40,496 nucleotides of DNA from Bacteroidaceae bacterium (GTDB taxonomy: Bacteria > Bacteroidota > Bacteroidia > Bacteroidales > Bacteroidaceae): NCBI GenBank assembly GCA_017408685.1, contig JAFQUE010000087.1:1-40496 (forward strand), read 5' to 3'. Position numbers and translations under genes: made by a program. The notes under the pieces were generated by a model. The model did not search any database and was not told the DNA's origin. It saw nothing but the letters and a program-made list of their open reading frames with translations. Below are positions 16,377 to 24,827 of the stretch, in pieces. Each line of letters starts with the position of its first letter. The first letter of the stretch is position 1.

Positions 16377-17374
16377 TTTTCCTGTTTATACCATTCTACA
16401 GTCTCCTTGACACCGTCCTTGAGCGGATAGTCAATACTGAAACCCAGTTCCTGTTCTATGGGCGCAGTGTCGCAGAGCCAATTGCGTTGTTTCATTATCT
16501 TGTATTTGTCGCCATTGAGCGTGCCCGGTTTGCCGGTAAGGTGTGAGAGCCATCCGGCACACAAGCATGCCACCTTGAGCACCCACACCGGTGCCTTTAT
16601 GTGCAACACTCCCCTGATTCCCATCTCGTGCTGAATGCAATCACTGAATGCACGGCTGCTGTACCCTTGGGGTTCACTCACAAAATAACAGCGATTCTCC
16701 ACCCTGCTCTCCATTGCCATGTATATTGCCTTCACAAGGTCCTTTACATAAATGAAAGTGATTACTTGAGGCCTGTACCCTACTGCAAAATCAATATGAT
16801 TCTTTATGCTCACCGCCATTTGGTAGTAGTCGCGCTCGCGAGGACCATAGACACCTGTAGGACGCAGGATTATATAAGGGAACTGCGCATTCTCCATTAC
16901 ATACCTTTCGGCAAGCACCTTGCTTTTGCCGTATGCTGTGTTAGGGGCAGGGGTGTCACTTTCAAGTATGGGGGCATACGGTTGCTGTTCGTGCAAAGGT
17001 CCGAAGATACTGAGCGAACTCAGATATATGAACTTGCGCGGTTGCATGCCGGCAAGGACAAGAGCGTCTACAAAGTTCCTTGTCCCTTCATAGTTTACCT
17101 TGAAGAACTCCTTTTTATCGAGACATTTTGTGACTCCTGCCGCATGTACAATATAATCCCAAGTGCCATGTGACGCCTTGAATACCGACAGTTGTTCCAT
17201 GAGCCGTTCCTTGGACAAGAAATCGAGTTCGATAAAATTAATGCGCTCATCTTTCAGGTACCTGCGACTGCTGCCGCCACGCATGCCGGCCCAAAGGGTG
17301 AAGCCCTTCTCCAACCCTTTCTCGACAACAAAACTGCCTATGAAACCGCTTGCTCCTGTAACCAATACTTTCAT
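16367..17374 (-). CDS. NAD(P)-dependent epimerase/dehydratase-type extended SDR
   Basis: A 335-residue protein starting at the ATG at 17372-17374; a longer frame adds 14 unlikely residues. MKVLVTGASGFIG is the Rossmann dinucleotide loop, YGKSK carries the catalytic Tyr and Lys, and YLSSLSIFG supplies the Ser. The C-terminal region has a hydrophobic stretch (APVWVLKVACLCAGWLSHL) followed by LNGDKYKIMKQRNWLCD, a pattern seen in extended SDRs acting on lipid or sterol substrates rather than nucleotide sugars. Together with the co-translated PAP2 gene this suggests lipid metabolism, perhaps 3-ketosphinganine/ceramide reduction, but that is inference. A perfect -7 box lies 5 nt before the ATG. Confidence 0.85.
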   Translation of the reverse strand: MKVLVTGASGFIGSFVVEKGLEKGFTLWAGMRGGSSRRYLKDERINFIELDFLSKERLMEQLSVFKASHGTWDYIVHAAGVTKCLDKKEFFKVNYEGTRNFVDALVLAGMQPRKFIYLSSLSIFGPLHEQQPYAPILESDTPAPNTAYGKSKVLAERYVMENAQFPYIILRPTGVYGPRERDYYQMAVSIKNHIDFAVGYRPQVITFIYVKDLVKAIYMAMESRVENRCYFVSEPQGYSSRAFSDCIQHEMGIRGVLHIKAPVWVLKVACLCAGWLSHLTGKPGTLNGDKYKIMKQRNWLCDTAPIEQELGFSIDYPLKDGVKETVEWYKQEKWL

Positions 17375-17379
17375 CACTG

Positions 17380-17387
17380 CAAAGATA
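17380..17387 (-). promoter_or_regulatory. Consensus -7 box abutting the SDR start codon
   Basis: TATCTTTG on the minus strand matches TAnnTTTG exactly. Only 5 nt separate it from the ATG at 17374, so transcription from it would begin at or next to the start codon, giving a leaderless or nearly leaderless mRNA. A -33 element is not obvious. Confidence 0.55.
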
Positions 17388-17525
17388 CAACAAAGAAACG
17401 GAAAACAGTGCGACAATATCTTTTTAATCTTTTACAGTAACACGCCTTGCTGAACGGAACACCCCTGCGGCAAAGCCTTTTTCACATACTTTAATATTGC
17501 AGCACACACTTTTTGCTCCGGAATA

Positions 17526-17555
17526 TTGACAAATGCCGTTTTATTACTATTTTAG
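17526..17555 (+). promoter_or_regulatory. Candidate rnr promoter
   Basis: TTG (17526-17528), 19 bp, then TATTTTAG (17548-17555, one base from TAnnTTTG). Transcription would begin near 17561, inside the longer possible rnr frame, which supports the ATG at 17578 as the real start. Confidence 0.5.
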
Positions 17556-17577
17556 CAACAACAAAAAATATCACACT

Positions 17578-19725
17578 ATGGCAAAGAAAGGTGGAAAAGG
17601 CAAAGGCCGTATAAACAAGAATGCACTTGTGGAAATGCTCGTATCGTTATTCAACCACAACCAGGGCAAAATGTTGAGTCCAAAGGAGATATTCAAAGAG
17701 TTGAGCCTGACCTCCACAGCGTCAAGGACACTCTGTGTGGAGATTCTGGACGACATGGTTTTTGACGGTTTCATAATGGAACCCGAATTCAGAAGATATG
17801 TGCTCGCGAACAACACTTCAATGCTGTTCGGCACATTCTCGCGCAGCAAGGACGGATATAACGAGTTCTACCCCGAGGACGGCAGCGAACCTGTACTCAT
17901 AAGCGAGCGGAACTCGGCACATGCACTCACCGATGACCTTGTACGTGTTGCGCTCTTTGCACGAAGGCGAGGACGCGGGCGCGAAGGCGAGGTGGTGGAG
18001 ATTGTGAAGCGCGTACACGACACCTTTGTGGGCGAATTGCATGTAGAAAAGCATTATGCCTTTCTCATTACCGAGAACCGCATAATGCCCAATGACATAT
18101 TCATTCCCAAGGAGATGCTCAAGGGCGGCAAGAATGGCGACAAGGCAGTGGTAAAACTGCTCGAGTGGGCGCCGGAGAGCAAGAACCCCGTGGGTAAGGT
18201 AATTGACATACTTGGCAAGAGCGGCGAGAACAATGCCGAAATGAATGCCATACTTGCCGAATATGGCCTGCCTTACAAATACCCCGAGGCCGTAGAAGAG
18301 GCCGCAGCCAAACTCCCCACCGACATTACCGACGAGGAGATTGCCAAGCGCGAGGACTTCCGCGGAGTGACCACCTTCACCATTGACCCCGCCGACGCAA
18401 AGGACTTTGATGACGCACTCTCCATTCGCCCCGCAGGAGAAGGACTGTGGGAAGTCGGCGTGCACATTGCCGATGTATCGCACTACGTTACCGAAGGCAG
18501 CATAATAGACAAGGAGGCATTCAAGCGCGCGACATCAATATACCTTGTAGACCGCACAATTCCCATGCTCCCCGAAAGGCTCTGCAATTTTCTATGCTCA
18601 CTGCGCCCCAACGAAGAGAAACTCACATACTCGGTCATATTCACCATAAACGAGAAGGCCGAAGTGAAGAAATCGCACATCACCCGTTCCATAATAAAGA
18701 GCAACCGCCGCTTCTGCTACGAGGAGGTACAGGAAATAATAGAAAAGGGCGAAGGCGAGTACTACAACGAGATAAACATACTCAATACACTTGCGCAGAA
18801 AATGCGTGGGAAGCGTTTCCAGTCAGGCGCAATCGACTTCCAACAGGCCGAAGTGAGGTTCCGTCTCGACGACAGCGGCAAACCTCTGTCGGTTTACTTC
18901 ACCGAGAGCAACGAGTCACACCAGTTGATTGAGGAGTTCATGCTCCTTGCAAACCGTACCGTTGCCGAGAAAATAGGTCAAAAGAGTGCCACGAACAAGA
19001 ACCCCAAGGTCTTTGTGTACCGCATACACGACCAACCCAACCCCGAGAAGATTGCCATGCTCTCGAAGTTCGTCACCAAACTCGGTTACAAGATGAAGAG
19101 CGCTTCGGGGCGCACCACATCGGCCACGGCACTCAACAGCCTGCTCAAGGAGGTGCACGGTACAAAAGAGCAGAACGTTATTGAGCAGATATCATTGCGC
19201 ACAATGCAGAAGGCGCGCTACTCCACTGAGAACATAGGACACTACGGTCTCGCATTCCGCTACTACTCACACTTCACCTCACCGATACGCCGTTACCCCG
19301 ACCTGCTTGTGCACCGCCTGCTGCACCGTTACCTCACCCTTGAGTCACGCACGGTGAGCAAACAAAAATATGAGGACCTTTGCGAGCACTGTTCGGCCCA
19401 GGAACAGGTTGCAGCCAATGCCGAACGCGCAAGCATAAAGTACAAGCAGGTTGAATTCATGAGCGAGCACATAGGCGAGGAGTACGACGCCGTCATCAGC
19501 GGCGTTACCGAGTGGGGGTTATATGCCGAAATCAACGTGAACAAGTGCGAGGGTATGATTCCCATGCGCACACTGCAGGACGACTATTATGAGTTCGACG
19601 ACGCCAACTACTGCCTAATAGGGCGCCGCACACACCGCAAGTTCACAATTGGCGACCCTGTACGGATACGCATAGTACGCGCCAACCTCGACCGCAAGCA
19701 ACTCGACTTTGAACTGGTAGAATGA
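17578..19725 (+). CDS. rnr: Ribonuclease R (RNB-family 3'-5' exoribonuclease)
   Basis: A 715-residue cytosolic exonuclease that degrades structured RNA. It starts MAKKGGKGKGR at 17578; a GTG/ATG-type extension of 15 codons upstream lies across the promoter and is rejected. An N-terminal winged-helix-like region (NALVEMLVSLFNHNQGKMLS) is followed by cold-shock domains and the RNB catalytic core with DPADAKDFDDAL; the four metal-binding Asp are D270, D276, D278 and D279. HFTSPIRRYPDLLVHR is the conserved RNB exit segment. An S1 domain (YDAVISGVTEWGLYAEI onward) closes the protein. It lacks the long Lys-rich C-terminal tail of the E. coli enzyme. It is monocistronic, with hairpins after the stop. 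Confidence 0.97.
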   Translation: MAKKGGKGKGRINKNALVEMLVSLFNHNQGKMLSPKEIFKELSLTSTASRTLCVEILDDMVFDGFIMEPEFRRYVLANNTSMLFGTFSRSKDGYNEFYPEDGSEPVLISERNSAHALTDDLVRVALFARRRGRGREGEVVEIVKRVHDTFVGELHVEKHYAFLITENRIMPNDIFIPKEMLKGGKNGDKAVVKLLEWAPESKNPVGKVIDILGKSGENNAEMNAILAEYGLPYKYPEAVEEAAAKLPTDITDEEIAKREDFRGVTTFTIDPADAKDFDDALSIRPAGEGLWEVGVHIADVSHYVTEGSIIDKEAFKRATSIYLVDRTIPMLPERLCNFLCSLRPNEEKLTYSVIFTINEKAEVKKSHITRSIIKSNRRFCYEEVQEIIEKGEGEYYNEINILNTLAQKMRGKRFQSGAIDFQQAEVRFRLDDSGKPLSVYFTESNESHQLIEEFMLLANRTVAEKIGQKSATNKNPKVFVYRIHDQPNPEKIAMLSKFVTKLGYKMKSASGRTTSATALNSLLKEVHGTKEQNVIEQISLRTMQKARYSTENIGHYGLAFRYYSHFTSPIRRYPDLLVHRLLHRYLTLESRTVSKQKYEDLCEHCSAQEQVAANAERASIKYKQVEFMSEHIGEEYDAVISGVTEWGLYAEINVNKCEGMIPMRTLQDDYYEFDDANYCLIGRRTHRKFTIGDPVRIRIVRANLDRKQLDFELVE

Positions 19726-19741
19726 CAAAACAACGTTTTGT
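19725..19741. repeat. Short hairpin directly after rnr stop
   Basis: ACAAAAC and GTTTTGT form a perfect 7-bp stem around a 3-nt loop, beginning on the last base of the rnr stop codon. It has no T-run and so is at most a weak terminator; it may block 3' exonucleases. Confidence 0.4.
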
Positions 19742-19745
19742 TATC

Positions 19746-19823
19746 GACGAGTTTTGCAGCAACAGGTCAAACGTAGCATAGCCGCAGGTTATGCCGTTTG
19801 GGTTGCGAAAAGTAAAACGAGTC
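19746..19823. other. Extended imperfect hairpin (possible structured RNA) after rnr
   Basis: One 78-nt segment folds on itself with 27 base pairs in five helices stacked on one axis: 19746-19748 with 19821-19823; 19751-19755 with 19814-19818; 19759-19763 with 19802-19806; 19768-19773 with 19795-19800; 19776-19783 with 19787-19794, closing a 3-nt loop. The first two helices are separated by a symmetric GA/GA internal loop. It has no downstream T-run and no ORF. It could be an rnr 3'-UTR structure, a small RNA, or a copy of a palindromic intergenic repeat. Confidence 0.5.
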
Positions 19824-19856
19824 AATGACAGTGCAAATATAGAATGACAGACAGCA

Positions 19857-19891
19857 TTTCAGTTTATTTTCAGAAACCGTCCCTACCTTTT
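19857..19891 (+). promoter_or_regulatory. Response-regulator operon promoter with TTTCAG tandem operator
   Basis: TTTCAG at 19857-19862 and 19868-19873 repeat with an exact 11-bp period. Ten bp later is TACCTTTT (19884-19891), one base from the TAnnTTTG -7 box. The order and both spacings equal those at the PepSY promoter (15305-15339). No -33 TTTG is present. The site overlaps the extra N-terminal codons of the longer response-regulator frame and so supports the ATG at 19904. Confidence 0.65.
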
Positions 19892-19903
19892 AAAAAAAAA
19901 TCA

Positions 19904-20587
19904 ATGAAACTGCTTGTTATAGAAGATGACGCCTCGCTACGTGAGATAATGCAACGCGCATTGCAGAGCGAAGGCTATGTCGTAGAGACAGCCCCGACAT
20001 ATTTTGACGCCTGCGACAAGATTGCCGGCTACAGTTACGATTGCATAATGCTCGACATAATGCTGCCCGACGGCAACGGTCTGAAACTGCTTGAGGAGAT
20101 AAAAAAAAGCGGAAAGGAAGAGAGGGTTATAATAATATCGGCGCGAGACTCACTCGACGACAAGATAACCGGTCTTGACCTTGGTGCCGACGACTACCTT
20201 GCCAAACCGTTCTACATGGCCGAACTCTCGGCACGCATAAAGAGCGTAATGCGCCGCGGCAGCGGTGCGGTGAACAACAGCATGAAAGCAGGGAACATAA
20301 CCCTTGACCTGGGCAGCCGCACCGTAAAGGTAGACGGCAAGGATGTACCGCTACTTAAAAAGGAGTTCGACATACTGCTCTACTTCATGCAACGCCCGGG
20401 TCACATTGTAGACAAAGCCGTGCTTGCCGAGGCCGTGTGGGGCGACCACATTGACATGGTCGACAACTTCCAGTTTGTCTATGCCCAGATAAAGAACCTC
20501 CGCAAGAAACTCGCCGAAGCAGGCGCCGACATCAACGTAAAGGCCGTCTACGGCTTTGGTTACAAATTCACAGACACCGAAGAATGA
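19904..20587 (+). CDS. OmpR-family response regulator
   Basis: A 227-residue DNA-binding response regulator. The receiver domain starts MKLLVIEDD (acidic pair D8/D9), with the phosphoacceptor Asp51 in DCIMLDIMLPDG, the switch Ser79 and the conserved Lys101 in YLAKPF. The C-terminal winged helix (about 130-227) has WGDHIDMVDNFQFVYAQI as recognition region and ends KAVYGFGYKF. The chosen ATG at 19904 begins exactly at the canonical receiver; a 20-codon extension runs through the promoter. Its stop overlaps the kinase start (ATGA). OmpR-type proteins usually bind direct repeats about 11 bp apart, which matches the tandem site in its own promoter and at the PepSY operon. Confidence 0.95.
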   Translation: MKLLVIEDDASLREIMQRALQSEGYVVETAPTYFDACDKIAGYSYDCIMLDIMLPDGNGLKLLEEIKKSGKEERVIIISARDSLDDKITGLDLGADDYLAKPFYMAELSARIKSVMRRGSGAVNNSMKAGNITLDLGSRTVKVDGKDVPLLKKEFDILLYFMQRPGHIVDKAVLAEAVWGDHIDMVDNFQFVYAQIKNLRKKLAEAGADINVKAVYGFGYKFTDTEE

Positions 20588-21846
20588 AACTCATCTACCG
20601 CGTTACATTAAGGCTCTCCATTGTGCTGTTGCCCATTCTTCTCATTTGGGCAACAGTATTCTACTTCTCAATGGTAAACGAAATAAATGACGAGACAGAC
20701 GACAGCCTTGAGGACTATGCCACCATGCTCATACGCCGCACGCTCACAGGCAGCGAACTACCCGGGCAGAGCGACGGCAGCAACAACACCTACAGCATTG
20801 AACTGCTCGGCAACAGCGGACAGCACAAACCTTATATACATTTCGAAGACCGCAGAGTGTATATCCCCGAGAAGAGAGAGACCGAACCCGCCCGCACCCT
20901 CACAATGACCTTTGCCGACAGCGACGGCAACACATACCTTCTCACCGTGTCCACGCCCACATTCGAGCGCGAGGACCTGCTGCTCTCTGTGCTATGGCAC
21001 CTTATATTGCTCTATGCCACACTCACACTCACCATACTTGCCGTAACGGCACTCATCTTCAACTACAGCATGCGCCCGCTTTACCGCCTGCTTTCCTGGC
21101 TCGACAACTACAACCTTGGCGACGGCGTAGAGAACCTTCCCGTGTGCACACACACAACAGAATTCAAGAAACTGACCGAGAGCGCCCGGAGCACAATCGA
21201 GCGTGCCGAGAAATATTACGAGCGCCAGAAACAGTTCATAGGCAACGCCTCGCACGAATTGCAGACACCGCTTGCCGTACTGGGCACACGCATTGAGTGG
21301 ATGATTGACAACACCCCGCTCACCGAGGAACAGTTTGCCGAACTCGCCAAAATGCGCCAGTCACTGCACCGTTTGAGTCGCCTCAACCGCACTCTGCTGC
21401 TAATTTCAAAGATTGAGAACGCACAATTCAACGAAAAGCACGACGTTGACTTCGTAGAACTCACAAACAATGAACTTGAAATTTACCAAGATATTTATGC
21501 CGGCAAAGAGATACAATGCAACACAGAAATGCCTGCGCGTTTCATTGTTAGCATGGACGAATCATTGGCAACGACACTTGTCACCAACCTATTGAAGAAC
21601 GCCTTCCTGCACACCGCTGACGGCAGTACAATAGACATTTCCCTGTCGAACGGCACTCTCACCGTGAGCAATAGCGGCGAGGAAACCCTTGACGCCACCC
21701 GCCTCTTCGACCGCTTCTACACAAGCGGCAAAAGTGGTTCCACCGGTCTGGGTCTTGCACTTGTGAAGTCAATATCGGAGTTCTACAAATTCGGGCTGGA
21801 ATACAGTTTCACCGGCGGGAAACACCACTTTACTGTAAGGTTCTAA
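20584..21846 (+). CDS. Membrane sensor histidine kinase
   Basis: A 420-residue kinase that is the cognate partner of the preceding regulator (4-nt overlap). TM1 lies at about 12-30, a periplasmic sensor region of about 100 residues at 31-130 has no recognisable domain, and TM2 is at about 138-160, followed by a short HAMP-like linker (NYSMRPLYRLLSWLDNY). The H-box is FIGNASHELQTPL with phosphorylated His224; the N-box is VTNLLKNAFLHT; the G-box is STGLGLALVKSI. The DxGxG G1 motif is reduced (VSNSGEETLD), as in several Bacteroidota kinases. The periplasmic PepSY proteins at 14287-15205 are candidate signal modulators. Confidence 0.94.
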   Translation: MKLIYRVTLRLSIVLLPILLIWATVFYFSMVNEINDETDDSLEDYATMLIRRTLTGSELPGQSDGSNNTYSIELLGNSGQHKPYIHFEDRRVYIPEKRETEPARTLTMTFADSDGNTYLLTVSTPTFEREDLLLSVLWHLILLYATLTLTILAVTALIFNYSMRPLYRLLSWLDNYNLGDGVENLPVCTHTTEFKKLTESARSTIERAEKYYERQKQFIGNASHELQTPLAVLGTRIEWMIDNTPLTEEQFAELAKMRQSLHRLSRLNRTLLLISKIENAQFNEKHDVDFVELTNNELEIYQDIYAGKEIQCNTEMPARFIVSMDESLATTLVTNLLKNAFLHTADGSTIDISLSNGTLTVSNSGEETLDATRLFDRFYTSGKSGSTGLGLALVKSISEFYKFGLEYSFTGGKHHFTVRF

Positions 21847-21877
21847 AAAAGAATCATTAAAACATTTAGAAAAAGTG

Positions 21878-22369
21878 CTACATTACAAGCACTGCCTTAC
21901 CCTCTTCAAGCGAGCGCTTTACGTCTATAATGCGCTGGTTACTGCTGCCACGGAAACGCAGTTGCTCATCACGCAAAGCCTCAACGAAACGGCCGTCTAC
22001 AAGTACATCGACCTGCTCAAGCAATGTACGTTGTGCGGGATTTTCAAGAATCTGTTCAAACAGATAACCGGTGTAGCACCAAATATTCTTGCTGCTTCGC
22101 TCCTTTATTGCAACGGCAAGTTCGGTAAAACCCTGAGGCTGGAACATAGGGTCGCCGCCCGAAAAGGTGACATCGGCAAAAGGGTCGGCGAGAATCACCT
22201 CAAGAATCTCCTCAATATCCACATCGTGTCCGTTGTTTATGTCCCATGACCGGGGGTTATGACACCCCGGACAATGGTTCGGGCAACCGGCACAATAGAT
22301 TGTAGTGCGGAAGCCCGGACCATCGACTGTAGTGTCCTCCACAATGTCGAGTATGGATATTTTTGTCAT
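21878..22369 (-). CDS. nrdG: Anaerobic ribonucleotide reductase activating enzyme
   Basis: A 163-residue radical-SAM protein that makes the glycyl radical on NrdD. The 4Fe-4S motif CxxxCxxC is Cys29, Cys33 and Cys36 (CPNHCPGCHNP), followed by TFSGGDPMFQP, the SAM-binding GGDP. The length is typical (about 155). It starts 1 nt after the nrdD stop. Its 3' end faces the histidine kinase 31 nt away; that short gap holds no strong terminator hairpin. Confidence 0.97.
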   Translation of the reverse strand: MTKISILDIVEDTTVDGPGFRTTIYCAGCPNHCPGCHNPRSWDINNGHDVDIEEILEVILADPFADVTFSGGDPMFQPQGFTELAVAIKERSSKNIWCYTGYLFEQILENPAQRTLLEQVDVLVDGRFVEALRDEQLRFRGSSNQRIIDVKRSLEEGKAVLVM

Positions 22370-22370
22370 G

Positions 22371-24578
22371 TTATTCGTGAACTACGCGGTCGTTGAGTTC
22401 GGCAAGTTTAGCCTTGTTCCAGCGGTCGGTGGTACCTACGAGATAACCTGTGATACGCTGCAATTTATCAAGGTTCTTGCTGCCGCACTGCGGACACTCC
22501 TGAAGGTCCTTTGTTGAGTTCTCATATCCGCAATCGAGACAACGGTTGCGGTTGTGGTTCACCGAACCGTAACCAATGTTGTACTTGTCCATCATATCGA
22601 CCACACGCATGATGGCCTCGGGGTTGTGTGTGGCGTCACCGTCAATCTCAACGTAGAAAATGTGACCGCCGCGTGTAAGGTCGTGATAAGGAGCCTCAAC
22701 CTCGGCCTTGTGACGTGCGCTGCACTTGTAATAGACAGGAACGTGGTTACTGTTTGTATAGTAGTCGCGGTCGGTAACACCTTCGATTACGCCGAAGCGT
22801 TTGCGGTCGCCACGTGTGAAACGGCCGGAGAGTCCCTCGGCAGGAGTTGCAAGCACGCTGTAATTGTGCTGGTACTGCTCCGAGAAATCATTGGCACGGT
22901 CACGCATGTATGTGATAATGCGCAAACCAAGTTCCTGCGCCTCTTCACTCTCACCATGGTGCTTGCCCACAAGCGCAACGAGACACTCGGCAAGACCAAT
23001 GAAACCTATACCCAATGTGCCCTGGTTTATTACAGGAGCAATTGTATCACCGGGTTTGAGTTTGTCGCAGCCAATCCATAGCGCCGACATCACCAGAGGG
23101 AACTGCTTTGCAAAAGCACTCTTCTGGAACTCCATGCGCTCATGCAACTGGCGTGCGGTAACATCGAGCAGTTCGTCGAGTTTAGCGAAGAACATCGCAA
23201 TGCGCTGTTCCTTGTTCTCAACCTCCATGCATTCTATTGCAAGGCGCACTATGTTTATGGTAGAGAACGAGAGGTTACCGCGACCCACTGATGTCTTTTG
23301 CCCGAAACGGTTCTCATACACACGGGTACGGCAACCCATTGTTGCCACCTCATGCATATAGCGCTTCGGGTCATCTGCTCTCCACTCCTCGCTCTGGTTG
23401 AATGTAGCGTCAAGGTTCAGGAAGTTAGGGAAGAAACGGCGTGCTGTAACCTTGCATGCAAGTTGGTAAAGGTCATAGTTGCGGTCACCCGGCAAGTAAC
23501 TTACACCGCGTTTCTTCTTCCATATCTGAATGGGGAATATTGCAGTCTCGCCGTTGCCCACACCGCGGTAGGTGCTGTTCAGCAGTTCGCGGATTATGCA
23601 ACGCCCCTCGGCCGAAGTATCTGTACCATAGTTGATTGAACTGAACACCACCTGATTGCCGCCACGTGAATGAATGGTATTCATGTTGTGGATGAACGCC
23701 TCCATAGCCTGGTGCACGCGTGCTACAGTCTTGTTCATGGCATGCTGCATTATGCGCTCCTCGCCGCTGAGGAAATCAAGGGGTTGCTGAATATAGTCCT
23801 CAATCTCCTTATTATAAAGGTGCGAGTAATCGGCGCCTGTAAGTTCCTCGATTGCCTTGAGTTCCTCGATGAAACTTGAACGCACATAAGGAGCAAGGTA
23901 GAAATCGAATGCCGGTATCGCCTGACCGCCGTGCATTTCGTTCTGCGCAGTCTCCATTGAGATACATGCCATGATACTTGCCGTTTCAATGCGCTTTGCA
24001 GGACGTGACTCGCCATGGCCGGCATTGAAACCGTTGCGCAGTATGTTGTCGAGCGGGTGCTGGCAACATGTAAGACTCTTGGTGGGATAGTAGTCCTTAT
24101 CGTGTATATGCAGATAGTTGTTGTGTACGGCGTCCACGACCTCTTCACTCAAAAGGAAATCGTCGACGAACGGTTTTGTACTCTCGCTGGCGAACTTCAT
24201 CATCATTCCGGCGGGGGTGTCGGCATTCATATTGGCATTTTCGCGGGTGACATCGTTCGACTGTATATTGATGATTTCCTGGAAAATGTCACGGGTCTTT
24301 GCCTTGCGCGCAATGCGGCGCTGGTTACGGTAAGCGATGTACTTCTGTGCAACATCCTTGCGGCTACTCTTCATGAGTTCGAGTTCCACCATGTCCTGTA
24401 TAGCCTCCACTGTCATCTGCGCGTCGCCGCGGAAAGAGATGTGGTCGGTTATCTGACGGATAAGAGACATGTCCTCGCCCTTATCGGTGTGCAGCATGGC
24501 CTTACGGATGGCCGTGATAATCTTCTCTTCATTAAAGCCTACAATACGCCCGTCGCGCTTTACAACTGTCTGAATCAT
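22371..24578 (-). CDS. nrdD: Anaerobic (class III) ribonucleoside-triphosphate reductase
   Basis: A 735-residue oxygen-sensitive enzyme that reduces NTPs to dNTPs without oxygen. The start is set at the ATG at 24576-24578 (MIQTVVKRDGRIVGF), the usual beginning of the ATP-cone regulatory domain; the frame extends 10 codons upstream across the promoter. The core shows KSLTCCQHPL, GGNQVVFSSINYG and NLSFSTINIVRLA. Near the C-terminus CLDCGY and CPQCGS form the zinc site, and RITGYL carries the glycyl radical at Gly711. It is followed by nrdG after 1 nt. Presence of class III reductase fits an anaerobe. Confidence 0.97.
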   Translation of the reverse strand: MIQTVVKRDGRIVGFNEEKIITAIRKAMLHTDKGEDMSLIRQITDHISFRGDAQMTVEAIQDMVELELMKSSRKDVAQKYIAYRNQRRIARKAKTRDIFQEIINIQSNDVTRENANMNADTPAGMMMKFASESTKPFVDDFLLSEEVVDAVHNNYLHIHDKDYYPTKSLTCCQHPLDNILRNGFNAGHGESRPAKRIETASIMACISMETAQNEMHGGQAIPAFDFYLAPYVRSSFIEELKAIEELTGADYSHLYNKEIEDYIQQPLDFLSGEERIMQHAMNKTVARVHQAMEAFIHNMNTIHSRGGNQVVFSSINYGTDTSAEGRCIIRELLNSTYRGVGNGETAIFPIQIWKKKRGVSYLPGDRNYDLYQLACKVTARRFFPNFLNLDATFNQSEEWRADDPKRYMHEVATMGCRTRVYENRFGQKTSVGRGNLSFSTINIVRLAIECMEVENKEQRIAMFFAKLDELLDVTARQLHERMEFQKSAFAKQFPLVMSALWIGCDKLKPGDTIAPVINQGTLGIGFIGLAECLVALVGKHHGESEEAQELGLRIITYMRDRANDFSEQYQHNYSVLATPAEGLSGRFTRGDRKRFGVIEGVTDRDYYTNSNHVPVYYKCSARHKAEVEAPYHDLTRGGHIFYVEIDGDATHNPEAIMRVVDMMDKYNIGYGSVNHNRNRCLDCGYENSTKDLQECPQCGSKNLDKLQRITGYLVGTTDRWNKAKLAELNDRVVHE

Positions 24579-24608
24579 ATATTTATTGAATTTTTGTTTC
24601 GGGAACAC

Positions 24609-24641
24609 GAAAGGTAGGCAAAAATAAAAAATATATGCAAA
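24609..24641 (-). promoter_or_regulatory. Candidate nrdD promoter
   Basis: On the minus strand TTTG (24641-24638), 21 bp, then TACCTTTC (24616-24609, one base from TAnnTTTG). A second exact match, TATTTTTG at 24626-24619, lies slightly upstream but lacks a -33 at proper distance. Either would give a leader of roughly 25-40 nt. Confidence 0.45.
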
Positions 24642-24748
24642 GAATTATGTTAAAGAGAAAAAAAGATATCAACAATATTCCATTTTAGGAAAACAGCATG
24701 AGTCGGGTTGTGCTTTTTAGTTAAAAATACAAAATTTAACCGTTTGCA

Positions 24749-24780
24749 TTTGTTTGTTTCTGCGGGAATATATACATTGC
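24749..24780 (+). promoter_or_regulatory. Candidate promoter of the 57-residue membrane peptide gene
   Basis: TTTG (24749-24752), 20 bp, then TACATTGC (24773-24780), an imperfect -7 box. It would start transcription about 40 nt before the ATG at 24828. Confidence 0.35.
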
Positions 24781-24827
24781 ACCCAGTGAGTACAACCCAT
24801 TATATTAACCCATTAACAACCTCGCCT

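Noticed and set aside
19643-19825. 60-codon minus-strand frame across the rnr 3' end
   Set aside because: It overlaps the S1-domain coding region and the long hairpin; there is no sign of a protein.
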